The translations under genes were made by a program, and so were the position numbers. Positions 18,801-27,153 of a stretch of DNA of 61,940 nucleotides are shown in pieces. Under the pieces are notes generated by a model, which was not told the origin of the DNA, searched no databases, and saw only the letters and a program-made list of their open reading frames with translations. Every line of letters begins with the position of its first letter. Position 1 is the stretch's first letter. Source of the stretch: Verrucomicrobiia bacterium (GTDB lineage: Bacteria; Verrucomicrobiota; Verrucomicrobiia; Limisphaerales; JAOAIM01); assembly GCA_026414705.1 (NCBI GenBank), contig JAOAIM010000003.1, positions 3,587 to 65,526 of the forward strand, in the 5' to 3' direction.

Positions 18801-21800
18801 CGGGGACGGCAACGTTGGCATTGGACGCGAGCACCGGCGGCTGGTTGGTGCCCGGCAGGAAGCCCAGGACGATCCGCTGCGGCGCGGCGGTCAGCAGCAG
18901 GTCGAGGAAGAGCCACGGCTGGCCGCCGTCGGTGCGCACCGAGTAGTTCGTGGTCGGCACGCCGGCAACGGTGACGTTGGTCAGGGCGGCTGCGCCGGCC
19001 AGGTTGATGCGCAGCGTGACGCGGTCGTTGGTGGTGATCGCGGACTCAAAACTGCGGAGCGGCGACGGATCGAGCAGCAGCCGGCGCGCATCGAACTCGA
19101 TGGTGCCGCTGGTCTCGGTGTAGTTGGAAATGATCGTGCGGTCGCGCAACAGAATGTATTTGCCCACTTCACCCGCCGGCGCGACCCAGATGTCTTTGCC
19201 GACCGTGTAGGCGACGGCGCCGTCATCGTTGCTCAAGCCGTGGAAGACCAGATTGGCCCATTTGCCCTGAGCAATCGCGTCGTCCACGACGGTCTTGAAA
19301 TCCGCCGGGTTGGGCGGCGCGCCCGGATTGAACTCATGCGGGTCGTGTTCATGAGAGTTGAAGCACTTCAGGAACAGGAAGTCGTAGGGCGTCGGGTCTT
19401 CGAGGCGGTTGAGGTTGTAACCGCGGGCGAAGAGGTAGTAGTCAGCGACGACGGCCTGTTGGCGCGGAGCAGACAACCCGCACGGATACGCGAAGCAGAT
19501 CAGTTCGTTGGTCTTCGCCGGTGTGAAGGTCACGATGGAGGTGCGGTTGGATTCGAGGTCCTCACGCCAATCGCGCTCCGCCAGCAGATAGCAGCGGTGA
19601 TGCACGGTGTGGCCGCCCATCTCCATGCCCTGCTGGTAGTAATTCGTGAAGAACGAGGGGATGGTGTAAACGTCCGACACGCCCAAAAGCATATATGTCC
19701 CGCGATAGCCGTAGTTGGTCAGGATGTTGAACATCGCCCCGGAGGAATCGTCCACCCACACGCTCATGGCGGCCTTGCGCCCGCCGCGCCAGGTGGCCGG
19801 GCGGACCCGGCTGTTCGGGTTCACAATCAGCCGCACCGGCAGCAGCGCCGGACTGTTGCTCGCGCCGGGCGCGTTGAATTGCAGCGCCGTTTCATACACG
19901 CCTGCGGTAAGCCCCGTCGTGTCCACCGACAAGTCGAAGGACGACGGGGTTTTGCCCGTGTTGGTGCTGGTGATGAGCCAGGAGGCCGTGTTCGTGAGCG
20001 TCCATTGCAAACCGAATGCGCCCCGGCGAACGACCAGCACGCGCTGCACGTTGGTGCATGGTTCGCCCTCCACGGCGCTGAACACGAAGCTCGGGCGTTG
20101 GAAGGCCAGGGCCGTGGCGACCGGCTGGTCCTGCGTCACCAGGTCGAGTCGCGCAAGGTCTGCGCCCGGAAAACCGCTCGGCGACGCGCCCGCCCAGATC
20201 ATCAGCCGCGCGTTGACCAGGTCGTAATCCGTCTGGCCCAGGAGCGTCCAGTTGGTGCCGTCCACCGAGACGTAACCGCTGATCAGCCCGTATTGCGGGT
20301 CGCGGTCCAACCGCAACCACACGTTGGTCGCGGTCATCGGCATGTCGCCCAGCTCGCGCGCGACACCGTTGGACTCGATGTTCATGGCCAGAACCGGATT
20401 GGTGGGGAATTCGTAGGCAAAACCGACCTCGGTGTAATTGTCGTCATCCTGATAAAGGCCCAGATACGCCTGCTGGAACGGTTGGAATGGCGCGAAGGCC
20501 AGGCGCAAGCGCGCGCTGACCCAGTTGGTGGGCAGGTTGCGGAAGAGGCTGTTCTGGGAATCGTTTCCGCCCGCCCACAAATCGCCCTGAGCGGCCGGGA
20601 TTCGCAGCACCGTGCCCAGCGCCGCGTTGCTCGCCGCATACGCCACGTCCGGCGGCGAGGTGCCGACCGTCGTTTCGGTGTTGCGCGGTGCGCCCGCGGG
20701 GGTGCGCGCGATGAAGTCCCAGCCGTCAGCCAGGAGCGCCGTCCGGTTGGTGTAGGTGAACAAGATGGTGTTGGTGCTGTAAAGAATCGGCCCGCCGCTG
20801 CTGGTGTTGCCAATGGCAAAGTCCCCAAACGCGTTGAGGCCGCTGACGGTCGTGTTGGTCGGCGTGCGGGCCGACACGGTCAGATTCGTCCAGCCATTGT
20901 TGTAACGCGCCACGCTGAACGCGCCCGGGTCCGCGATCGCGTCGGTGTCGGCGCCGACGCCGGCGAAACCGAAGGTCGCCTGGCTGCCGGCCACAACGAT
21001 GCCCGCGGGCGTGTTGGTCAGCGTCCAATACCGGTTGACGCTGCGGGCGGGGAGAATTGCAGAGCTGCCCAGCAACGGGTGATCGCCGGCGGTGGCGCGC
21101 GCCAGCAAGCTGCCCGCCGAGGTGACGTTCAGGGCCGTCAACTCGATCGGCGCGTAATACGAGCCGTCACCAATCGGGAAGGTGAACGACTGTCCGGCGC
21201 CGGTCGCAAACGCCTTGCGGAGCGCGCCCCTGACGTAGCTGCCGGAGTTGCCGCCGGCAATCGAAGCCGCCGAGGGCAAAATGACGGTGTTCGCGCCCGC
21301 GTCCAGAACACCGGCGATCAACTCGAGCGTGCCGTTAACGGTGGTGGTCTGCGAGAGCGCCACGCCGGCGGGATTGTTGATCGTAAGGTTGTTGACATTG
21401 GCCGGCAGGCCGCTGCCGGTGACCTGCGCGACGGTGCCGTTGTAGATGTAGTTCCCGCCCGTGTTGAACGTGCGGGTGGAGGTTTGGATGTTCCCGCTGG
21501 CCGTCGGCGCATCCACAATGCCCGCCGCTGCACCGATGCCCAACGTGCCGCCGGCGTTGAGGTTGAACGTGCCGGCCCCGGTGAGGACGTTGTTGCCACA
21601 GTGCAATGTGCCGCCGTTGGCCACGACAAACGACCGGCTCGAACTGACGTTCAACCCGCTGTTGAGCGTGAGTGTCGCGCCGGCGTTGACGTTGAAGTTC
21701 AGCCGTGCCGTGGTGAGCGTGCCGCCGGTTTGCGAGAAGGCGGCATTGGTGCCGGTGAAGTTGATCTGCAATGGCGCCTCGGTCTCGGTGTGCGTGAAGC

Positions 21801-24800
21801 TGCCGCCGGTTTGAAGCCATGAACCGCCGAGGTTCAACGTGAAGGTGGGCGTGCCGGGGGGGTCAGCCGTGTTGTTGGCAAAATCAAACGCGCCGCCCTG
21901 CAGTACCAGATTGCCGCCGATGTTCATCGTGTAGGTGCCGGCGCTGCCGCCGTTGGTGCTGCCGATGAGGCTGCCGGTGCCGGTGCTCACGATGGTAAAG
22001 TTGCCCTGGACATTGGTCAGACTCCGGCCCAGGTGCAACGCGCTGGTTTGCGACGGACAGTTCCACGTCACGTTACCAAACGCCTGGTTCAGCCCGGTGG
22101 GCGGATTGCTATTGGTGGTGTAGCCGACGAATTCGCAGGTGGAATTCACGGCCCAGACGGCGGTTGGAACCGCCCCGGGTGAGGTCGTGGCGCCGTGCTG
22201 GTATTTGGCGCCGCCTTGAAACGCGATGGTCGCGTTGGTCAGCACCGTCACGGTGCCCGCGTTGGTCACCACACCCCACACTTCCAGGTCCGTGCCCGTT
22301 GCATTGGCCACGCTGAGCGTGACACCCGGACTGATGCCGAGCGTTCCCCCGACGTCCACGACCAGTTGGTCGCAGGTCACCGGAGCGGTGAGGGTCACGA
22401 CGTGACCGCTGCGCACCGTGACCAAACCCACGTCGGCCGATGCCGGGAAATCGGCGGCCGGGAACCACAGCCCGCCGCTGTTGGTTTCCCAGGTGGCCGC
22501 GCTGTTCCAATCGCCGCTGGAGGCGCTGCGATAGGAGCCCGCGGGTAGGCTCACGACCACGTTGCTCAACGCGCCGGAAATCGAGTTCGCGTCCATTGCC
22601 ATCAGGTGCACTGTCTCGGCGACGTTGTCCCGGACCGTGATGCTCAAGGTGCCGCCCGAGAGTGCCTTGGTGTTGTCCCCGAAGATGCGGTCGCCATTGC
22701 TGTCGAACTGCGCGTTGCCACTGCTGGTGAGGGTGACGACCGTGTTGCTGTCCGAGACGATGGTCTGATTGAGGGCATCCTGCAGCGTGACGGTCAGCGT
22801 GAACGGTGTGCCGGCGGTTTGCGAAAGGCCGGCGCTGAGCGCGTAACGATGCGGCAGTTGCTCGCCCACGGCGAAATCGCTGAAAGCGGTCAGCCCGACC
22901 GCCGAGGCGCTCGTGGCAGTGCGCGTGCCGGTGGTTGTCGGTGACCAGGCCGCGCCGTCGAAGCGCCGGATGACAAACACCGCCGGGTTGGCGCCCGCGT
23001 CCACGCCGCCGGTGGCGAAGTGGTTGGTGAGGTTGTAAGTGCTAGCCACCAGGCCGGACGGTTCGAGCGTCCAGAACCGGTTCACACTGCGCGCGGCGTT
23101 CAGGCCGTTGGTCGTGATGCCCGGATGATCACCATCGGTCACCCGCGCGGTGAGCGACCCGGCGGTTGTGACGTTCATCGCGCCGACTGAAACCGGCGCA
23201 TACGTCGAAGCGCCAACGGGGAAGGTGAACGACTGGCCGCTGCCGGTGTTGAAAGCGCGCTGCACATTGCCCTGGACATAGCTCGCGGCGTCGGCCCCCG
23301 AAACCACGGCCGCCGCCGCCAAAATGACGCGGTTGGTGCCGGTCAGGATCAACCCGTTGTTGAGGGCGAGCCGTCCGTTGACCGTGACGTTGCCGCTCAG
23401 GATCAGCCCGCCGGGGTTGTCGTTGGTCAGGTTGTTCAAGACGCTCGGGCTGGCGGGGATTTCTGGCCCGCTGGTGACAGCACTGCTGCCGCTGTAGGTC
23501 ACGTTGACCGTCGTGCCGAAGTTGGGCGTGCCCGCGAGCGAACCGCCGGCCCGGACGATGAGCGCACCGTTGCCCAGGGTGAGATTGCCGCCCGGCGTCA
23601 ACACTCCTTCCGTGAGCGTCAAGCGCGAGGAGACGGTGACCGGCCCGCCGAGCGTCAGGCCACTGCTGCGGGCGAGAGTCAAGTTCCGCACCCCGGAAGT
23701 GATGCCCGGCAAGGTGATCGCCGGGCCGCTCCCGTCCACAATCAGGTCCGAACTGGTCCCGCCCGCCAGCGAGCCGCCGGTGACCGCGATCGGGCCGTTG
23801 AGGGTGAGCGTGTTGGCGCCGATGCCCAACGCACCAGCCGCGAGCGTGAGCGTGCCGTTGACGGTGACCGCACCGCCCAGATTGATGCCGCTGGCGCGGT
23901 TGATCGTGAGATTGTTCAGCGTCACCGGGGGCAGGGACGTCGCCGCGCCGGTTCCGCCGAAGATGATGTTGGCGCCCGTTCCGCCACCGAGGTTGCCGCT
24001 GGTGCGGTTGACCGCGCCGTTGAGCGTGAGCGTGTTGGTGCCAATGGCCAGCGTGCCACTGGTCAACGTCAACGTGCCGTTGACCGTCAGGTCGCCGTTC
24101 AGGGCGACACCGTTGGCGTTGTTGATCGTGAGGCCGTTGAGGGTTGTGACACCACTGGGAATGCTGATGCCGGATGCACTGCCGCCGAAGGACAGCGAGG
24201 ACGCAGCGGAGGTGATGAGATTGGCAACGTTGCCCGCGATGGCCGGTCCGTTGAGCGCCAGCGTGAAGGCGTTGACAGTGAGCGTGCCCGCCGTGAGCGT
24301 GAGCGTGCCGCTGACGGTGGTGTTGACCGCAAGATTCACCGTGCCGCCGCTCTTGTTGATCGTCAGGTTGTTGAAGGTCGTCGTCGCGGTGCCGTCAATG
24401 ATCTGGTCGCCGCTGCCGTTGAAGGTGACCGTGCCGGACCGGGCGGTGAGCGTGCCGGTGCCGTTGTTGGTCCAGTTGCCGCCGATGAAAATCGGATGGT
24501 TCGAGGTGCTCACGTCGAGGTTCGCGGAGGTAGCGATCGTCAGATGGCCGTTGACGTAAAGCGGACCACCGAGGGTGACCGTGGCGGTGTTGTTGTCGGT
24601 GAAGTTGTTGAGCACCGAGGGGCTGGTCGGGACCTCCGGGCCGGTGGTGACGGATGAGCTGCCGGTGTAAACGAGGTTGATCAGCCCGCCAAAGTTGGGC
24701 GCGCCCGACAGGCTGCCGGTCTGGCGCGAGATGGTTGCGCCGTCGGCGAGCGTCAGGTTCGCGGCGCCGGAGAGCGTGCCGCTGGTCAACGTCAACGTGT

Positions 24801-26325
24801 TGGCGACCGAGACGGCGCCGCCGAGGGTGATGCCGGCGGCGCGGTTCAAAGTCAGGTTGCGCAGCGTGATGGCCGGGAGGGTCGTGGCCGCGCCCGTGCC
24901 ACCAAAGACCAGGTCCGAATTCGCCCCGCCGGTGAGCGTGCCCGAAGCGACGCTGATCGCGCCGTTGAGCGTGAGGGTGTTGCTGCCGATGGCGAGGTTG
25001 CCGCTGGCCAGTGAGAGCGTGCCGCCGACAGTGGTCGCGCCGCCCAGGGCAAAACTGCCGCCGCCCGCGATGGTGAGATTGTTGAAGGTCACCGGAGCGA
25101 TGGTCGCGCCGGTGGCGTTGCTGTAAACGACGGTTGAAGTCCCCGCTGAAAAGCTGCCGCCGCTCAGTTGCAACGGCGTCCCGGACGCCAGAAGGGTCAA
25201 CGTGAAGCTCGACGCGTTGAACGTGCCGGTGCCGAGGGTCAGCGTGTTGGCGACGGTGATGTTGCCGTTAAGCGTGAAGGTGTCCCCCGCGTTGTTGCCC
25301 GCGATGCTCAGGTTGTGATAGGTCAGCCCGCCCGCAATATTCGCTCCGGCGGTGCTGGTGTAGGCGATCGTGGAGGTGGCCGGATCGAACGTGCCGCCGC
25401 TGATCACCAGGGGCGTACCCGACCCGGAAAAAGTGATCTGGCGGTTGTCAGCGTTGAAGACGCCGGCCAGGTTCGTGAACACGCCGCTGACGGTGAAATC
25501 CACCTCGGCCTGCGCCATGCCGCCGGTCTTGTCAATGACCAGCCGGTTGAACGTCGTCGGGGCCAAGCCGCCGATGGACTGATCGTCGCCGCCGATGAAT
25601 CGAACCAACCCGTTGCCCGCGCTGAAGGTGCCGCCGTCGTTGATCCAGTTCCCTGCCAGTGCGATGTGGTAATTGCCCGAGCCCACCGACAGGGTCACGC
25701 CCGGGTTGAGCAGCAGGTTGCCGTTGACGGTGATGTTGCCCCCCAGGGTTTTGGTGCCGCTGCCGCCAATGCGCAAATGGTGGTATGCGCCCAGCGTGCT
25801 CACGACGGTCTGCGCGCCGGGGCCGTTGTATTCAATCGTGCCGATGCCCGCGTTGAAGCCGCCCAGCGCGTTGACCACGATGGCCCCGCCGACCCGCAGC
25901 AGTCCACCCGCAGCGAAGTTCAAACTGCCGGTGCGCGTGGCGTTGCCGACCGTGAGGTTGGTGGCGCAGGTCAACTGGCTGCCGGACTGAAAGACCAGCG
26001 CGCCGTTGCCCGAACCGGTGTTGGTGCCGCCCAGTTGCAGGTTGGCACACAGGGCGTTGGTCAGGTCCACTGTCAACGTCGCGTTGCTCACGACCATCAC
26101 GGTGTCGGTCGCGTTGGGCAGACCACCCGGCCCCGAACCACCGCTCAGGGCGCTCCAGTTCGTGTCAGACGGAACGAGCACCAATGCCGCTCGCAGTGGC
26201 AACGCCGTCAGCAGCGCCATCAGCGGCAGAGCGCCCGCGGCCCATCGGCCCGTTCGATGTCCCGCCAGCGACGTCCCCACGGCCTGTGATTTCGACTCCT
26301 TGTGTTTGCTCAGAGGATTGCTCAT
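15898..26325 (-). CDS. Giant secreted repeat protein with internal polysaccharide deacetylase-like domain
   Basis: A 3475-residue protein starting at ATG 26325 with an extended signal sequence (GALPLMALLTALPLRAALVL). Residues about 60-1100 and 1500-1850 are Asn/Thr/Gly-rich beta-strand repeats (pattern TFNNLTINKSGGTVNLAVNT, SGTLTLTAGTL), like filamentous adhesin/autotransporter passengers, but no translocator is present. Two related jelly-roll-like domains (about 1862-2069 and 2729-2939, both with LYQDDDNYTEVG/VEVG) flank a NodB-like region at about 2187-2490 (MSVWVDDSSGAMFNI, GGHTVHHRCYLL). Cadherin/He_PIG-like domains (GVISWTPT...) and MBG-type repeats follow, ending in SDPRRFYRVLLLP. The start overlaps the acetyltransferase stop by 4 bp. 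I infer a cell-surface or matrix protein binding or modifying the co-produced polysaccharide. Confidence 0.85.
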   Translation of the reverse strand: MSNPLSKHKESKSQAVGTSLAGHRTGRWAAGALPLMALLTALPLRAALVLVPSDTNWSALSGGSGPGGLPNATDTVMVVSNATLTVDLTNALCANLQLGGTNTGSGNGALVFQSGSQLTCATNLTVGNATRTGSLNFAAGGLLRVGGAIVVNALGGFNAGIGTIEYNGPGAQTVVSTLGAYHHLRIGGSGTKTLGGNITVNGNLLLNPGVTLSVGSGNYHIALAGNWINDGGTFSAGNGLVRFIGGDDQSIGGLAPTTFNRLVIDKTGGMAQAEVDFTVSGVFTNLAGVFNADNRQITFSGSGTPLVISGGTFDPATSTIAYTSTAGANIAGGLTYHNLSIAGNNAGDTFTLNGNITVANTLTLGTGTFNASSFTLTLLASGTPLQLSGGSFSAGTSTVVYSNATGATIAPVTFNNLTIAGGGSFALGGATTVGGTLSLASGNLAIGSNTLTLNGAISVASGTLTGGANSDLVFGGTGAATTLPAITLRNLTLNRAAGITLGGAVSVANTLTLTSGTLSGAANLTLADGATISRQTGSLSGAPNFGGLINLVYTGSSSVTTGPEVPTSPSVLNNFTDNNTATVTLGGPLYVNGHLTIATSANLDVSTSNHPIFIGGNWTNNGTGTLTARSGTVTFNGSGDQIIDGTATTTFNNLTINKSGGTVNLAVNTTVSGTLTLTAGTLTVNAFTLALNGPAIAGNVANLITSAASSLSFGGSASGISIPSGVTTLNGLTINNANGVALNGDLTVNGTLTLTSGTLAIGTNTLTLNGAVNRTSGNLGGGTGANIIFGGTGAATSLPPVTLNNLTINRASGINLGGAVTVNGTLTLAAGALGIGANTLTLNGPIAVTGGSLAGGTSSDLIVDGSGPAITLPGITSGVRNLTLARSSGLTLGGPVTVSSRLTLTEGVLTPGGNLTLGNGALIVRAGGSLAGTPNFGTTVNVTYSGSSAVTSGPEIPASPSVLNNLTNDNPGGLILSGNVTVNGRLALNNGLILTGTNRVILAAAAVVSGADAASYVQGNVQRAFNTGSGQSFTFPVGASTYAPVSVGAMNVTTAGSLTARVTDGDHPGITTNGLNAARSVNRFWTLEPSGLVASTYNLTNHFATGGVDAGANPAVFVIRRFDGAAWSPTTTGTRTATSASAVGLTAFSDFAVGEQLPHRYALSAGLSQTAGTPFTLTVTLQDALNQTIVSDSNTVVTLTSSGNAQFDSNGDRIFGDNTKALSGGTLSITVRDNVAETVHLMAMDANSISGALSNVVVSLPAGSYRSASSGDWNSAATWETNSGGLWFPAADFPASADVGLVTVRSGHVVTLTAPVTCDQLVVDVGGTLGISPGVTLSVANATGTDLEVWGVVTNAGTVTVLTNATIAFQGGAKYQHGATTSPGAVPTAVWAVNSTCEFVGYTTNSNPPTGLNQAFGNVTWNCPSQTSALHLGRSLTNVQGNFTIVSTGTGSLIGSTNGGSAGTYTMNIGGNLVLQGGAFDFANNTADPPGTPTFTLNLGGSWLQTGGSFTHTETEAPLQINFTGTNAAFSQTGGTLTTARLNFNVNAGATLTLNSGLNVSSSRSFVVANGGTLHCGNNVLTGAGTFNLNAGGTLGIGAAAGIVDAPTASGNIQTSTRTFNTGGNYIYNGTVAQVTGSGLPANVNNLTINNPAGVALSQTTTVNGTLELIAGVLDAGANTVILPSAASIAGGNSGSYVRGALRKAFATGAGQSFTFPIGDGSYYAPIELTALNVTSAGSLLARATAGDHPLLGSSAILPARSVNRYWTLTNTPAGIVVAGSQATFGFAGVGADTDAIADPGAFSVARYNNGWTNLTVSARTPTNTTVSGLNAFGDFAIGNTSSGGPILYSTNTILFTYTNRTALLADGWDFIARTPAGAPRNTETTVGTSPPDVAYAASNAALGTVLRIPAAQGDLWAGGNDSQNSLFRNLPTNWVSARLRLAFAPFQPFQQAYLGLYQDDDNYTEVGFAYEFPTNPVLAMNIESNGVARELGDMPMTATNVWLRLDRDPQYGLISGYVSVDGTNWTLLGQTDYDLVNARLMIWAGASPSGFPGADLARLDLVTQDQPVATALAFQRPSFVFSAVEGEPCTNVQRVLVVRRGAFGLQWTLTNTASWLITSTNTGKTPSSFDLSVDTTGLTAGVYETALQFNAPGASNSPALLPVRLIVNPNSRVRPATWRGGRKAAMSVWVDDSSGAMFNILTNYGYRGTYMLLGVSDVYTIPSFFTNYYQQGMEMGGHTVHHRCYLLAERDWREDLESNRTSIVTFTPAKTNELICFAYPCGLSAPRQQAVVADYYLFARGYNLNRLEDPTPYDFLFLKCFNSHEHDPHEFNPGAPPNPADFKTVVDDAIAQGKWANLVFHGLSNDDGAVAYTVGKDIWVAPAGEVGKYILLRDRTIISNYTETSGTIEFDARRLLLDPSPLRSFESAITTNDRVTLRINLAGAAALTNVTVAGVPTTNYSVRTDGGQPWLFLDLLLTAAPQRIVLGFLPGTNQPPVLASNANVAVPEGQTLVITNTATDPESNALTFSLGAGAPAGMTISSNGVLSWTPTEAQGPGVYPVTVIVTDNGLPSLSASNTFNVTVQEVNQPPTLPFQPTRYLAGQTPLVVINTGSDTDVPANPLTYALLVAPTNAAISTNGVITWTPSAEQVPGVYTFTTVVTDSNPPAINATSLSATNTFLVHVTGSGLTLPEQTNRVINELSTLVVTNTAILTGGTNTGGQIVTNVLNFAYSDRAALLAAGWSFIGRTINGLPRDTERTNGAVVSYDQTAHPGMIRIPVDEGDLWADLNDTRNSLFRSLSTNWLSVRLHLSFFPTQNYQQVALALYQDDDNYVEVGYTYNSGQGGQAVGVVREVNGAPLPSGNVSVVATNLHLRLDRNLTNNNISGLYSLDGTNWVSVATVSHSLTNARLCIWAGGSPSGFPILDLIRLDIVVSNPPNAVFYQLVNPPAGATISPEGVITWTPSEAQGPSTNWITTIANDLSDPPLYATNTFMVIVNEVNAAPALSLPASPTIPPLAAWSATASATDSDIPTNTLTFALVSGPSGLTVSTNGVISWTPTLAQAASTNTVLVSVTDYNADAVDFTSLSTTGSFQIVVGPALIVTPDNVSRAYGQTNPVLSGSLTGVQPGDNITATYSTPATPTSPIGTYPIIPALVDPDGKLTNYVVITNFGTLTVTQAALTVTADAKTKVYGDPDPALTWQITSGALVGGDTLTGALTRVPGEDAGTYPILQGTLSASTNYALTFIGANLTILKSNAVVVLSDLSHVYDGTAKSASASTVPPGLNVVLSYDGSPNAPTNAGSYQVIGTIVEANYAGSATNVLVIAKSNAVVVLSDLSHVYDGTAKSASASTVPPGLNVVLSYDGSPNAPTNVGSYTVVGTIVELNYQGSATNTLVISPAATPFPITFIGFTNGIVTLTWDAISNRTYRVQYVTNVGDTNWTDIAPDVTATGPSASLTNAVGSDPRRFYRVLLLP
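16132..16563 (-). repeat. Two tandem 216-bp (72-residue) MBG-type repeats inside the giant gene
   Basis: Unit 1 spans 16348-16563 and unit 2 spans 16132-16347. Each encodes KSNAVVVLSDLSHVYDGTAK... to a final LVIA/LVIS. The first 46 residues are identical, and the DNA differs there only by scattered silent changes; the last 26 residues have several substitutions. The period is exactly 72 codons, so copy number can change without a frameshift. Confidence 0.9.
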
Positions 26326-26948
26326 ACGACAAGTTTTCCGGCCATCTGCGCCCGGGTTTCAGGACGCGCGTGGCCGGGTTGGATTTCCCGAAGTGCGCCG
26401 GGCGCCACTTGCTGATACACGGCGCCGCAAGCGCATCTCCATTCGTTGCCCCCGACATGTGAAAGCTTCTCGCCACAGCGACAGACCCAGCCCACCAGGC
26501 GCGCCGGAGCCCCGCGCACCAGGGCAAAGTCGGGCACGTTGCGCGTGACCACGGCGCCGGCGGCGACCATGGCCCAGCGCCCGATGGTGATGCCCGGCAA
26601 GGTGGTGCTGTTGGCGCCGACGGTGCAGCCCTGTTGCAACCGCGTTTGGGGGATTTCCTTGAGCGGCTTGCGGCTGCGCGGCCGCAGATCATTCGTAAAC
26701 ACCGCCGCCGGGCCAATGAACACATCGTCCTCCAAAATCAACCCGTCCCAGAGATAGACGCCGCACTTGATGGTGACGCGGTCGCCGATGCGCACCTGCC
26801 CTTCAATGAAGGTGTGGTCGCAGATGTTGCAGTCCCGACCGATCACGGCGCCGCTCAACACGTGAGCAAACGCCCAGATGCGCGTGCCCTCGCCCACCAC
26901 GGCACCGGACTCCACCACGGCCATCGGATGCTGGAAAAAGCACGCCAT
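26322..26948 (-). CDS. WbpD-like hexapeptide-repeat acyltransferase with C-terminal zinc-ribbon-like tail
   Basis: Left-handed beta-helix acyltransferase. I use the ATG at 26948 (MACFFQHPMAVVESGAVVGE), giving 208 residues; the upstream in-frame part looks non-coding. Hexapeptide rungs include GTRIWAFAHVLSGAVIGRDC, ICDHTFIEGQVRIGDRVTIK and VGANSTTLPGITIG, matching UDP-GlcNAc(3NH2)A N-acetyltransferase WbpD/WlbB. After the helix is an unusual cysteine cluster, WVCRCGEKLSHVGGNEWRCA then CGAVYQ, i.e. paired CxC motifs likely binding zinc. This tail is absent from the second WbpD-like copy at 53.6 kb. Its stop overlaps the start of the giant gene by 4 bp. Probably N-acetylates an amino sugar nucleotide; which of the two copies serves the WbpD step is unknown. 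Confidence 0.8.
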   Translation of the reverse strand: MACFFQHPMAVVESGAVVGEGTRIWAFAHVLSGAVIGRDCNICDHTFIEGQVRIGDRVTIKCGVYLWDGLILEDDVFIGPAAVFTNDLRPRSRKPLKEIPQTRLQQGCTVGANSTTLPGITIGRWAMVAAGAVVTRNVPDFALVRGAPARLVGWVCRCGEKLSHVGGNEWRCACGAVYQQVAPGALREIQPGHARPETRAQMAGKLVV

Positions 26949-27075
26949 GAGACTCAGGATCGCTCGCCTCCGGTTTGTCTCCCACCGACCTCCCCGATTG
27001 TTTGATGGTCCTGCTGCATCGTTCGACAACGGCTTAGAATCCTAGCATCGAGGCGCTCGAGCGCATCTTCCTGTG

Positions 27076-27095
27076 ATTACGGAGCGGCTGTCCGT
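27076..27095. repeat. Short dispersed repeat related to the inverted repeat at 57207-57229
   Basis: This 20-base sequence, ATTACGGAGCGG plus CTGTCCGT, matches the reverse complement of 57207-57226/57229 at 18 of 20 positions. It lies in the 205-bp gap between a GT2 gene and the acetyltransferase gene. A third ACGGA half-site follows at 27102-27106. It looks like a genome-wide intergenic repeat family, but only two copies are visible here. Confidence 0.4.
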
Positions 27096-27153
27096 CTGAC
27101 TACGGATTGAACGGCGGGGCCTGCCAACCTCGAGCGCCGGACGCAAAGCCGCG

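Noticed and set aside
15847-21822. A 1991-codon open frame on the plus strand opposite the giant gene, and a 1126-codon frame on the plus strand at 57339-60719
   Set aside because: Both are antisense to well-supported genes. Their translations are Arg/Val/Gln/His-rich with no known motif. Long mirror frames are expected in GC-rich genes with biased codon use.
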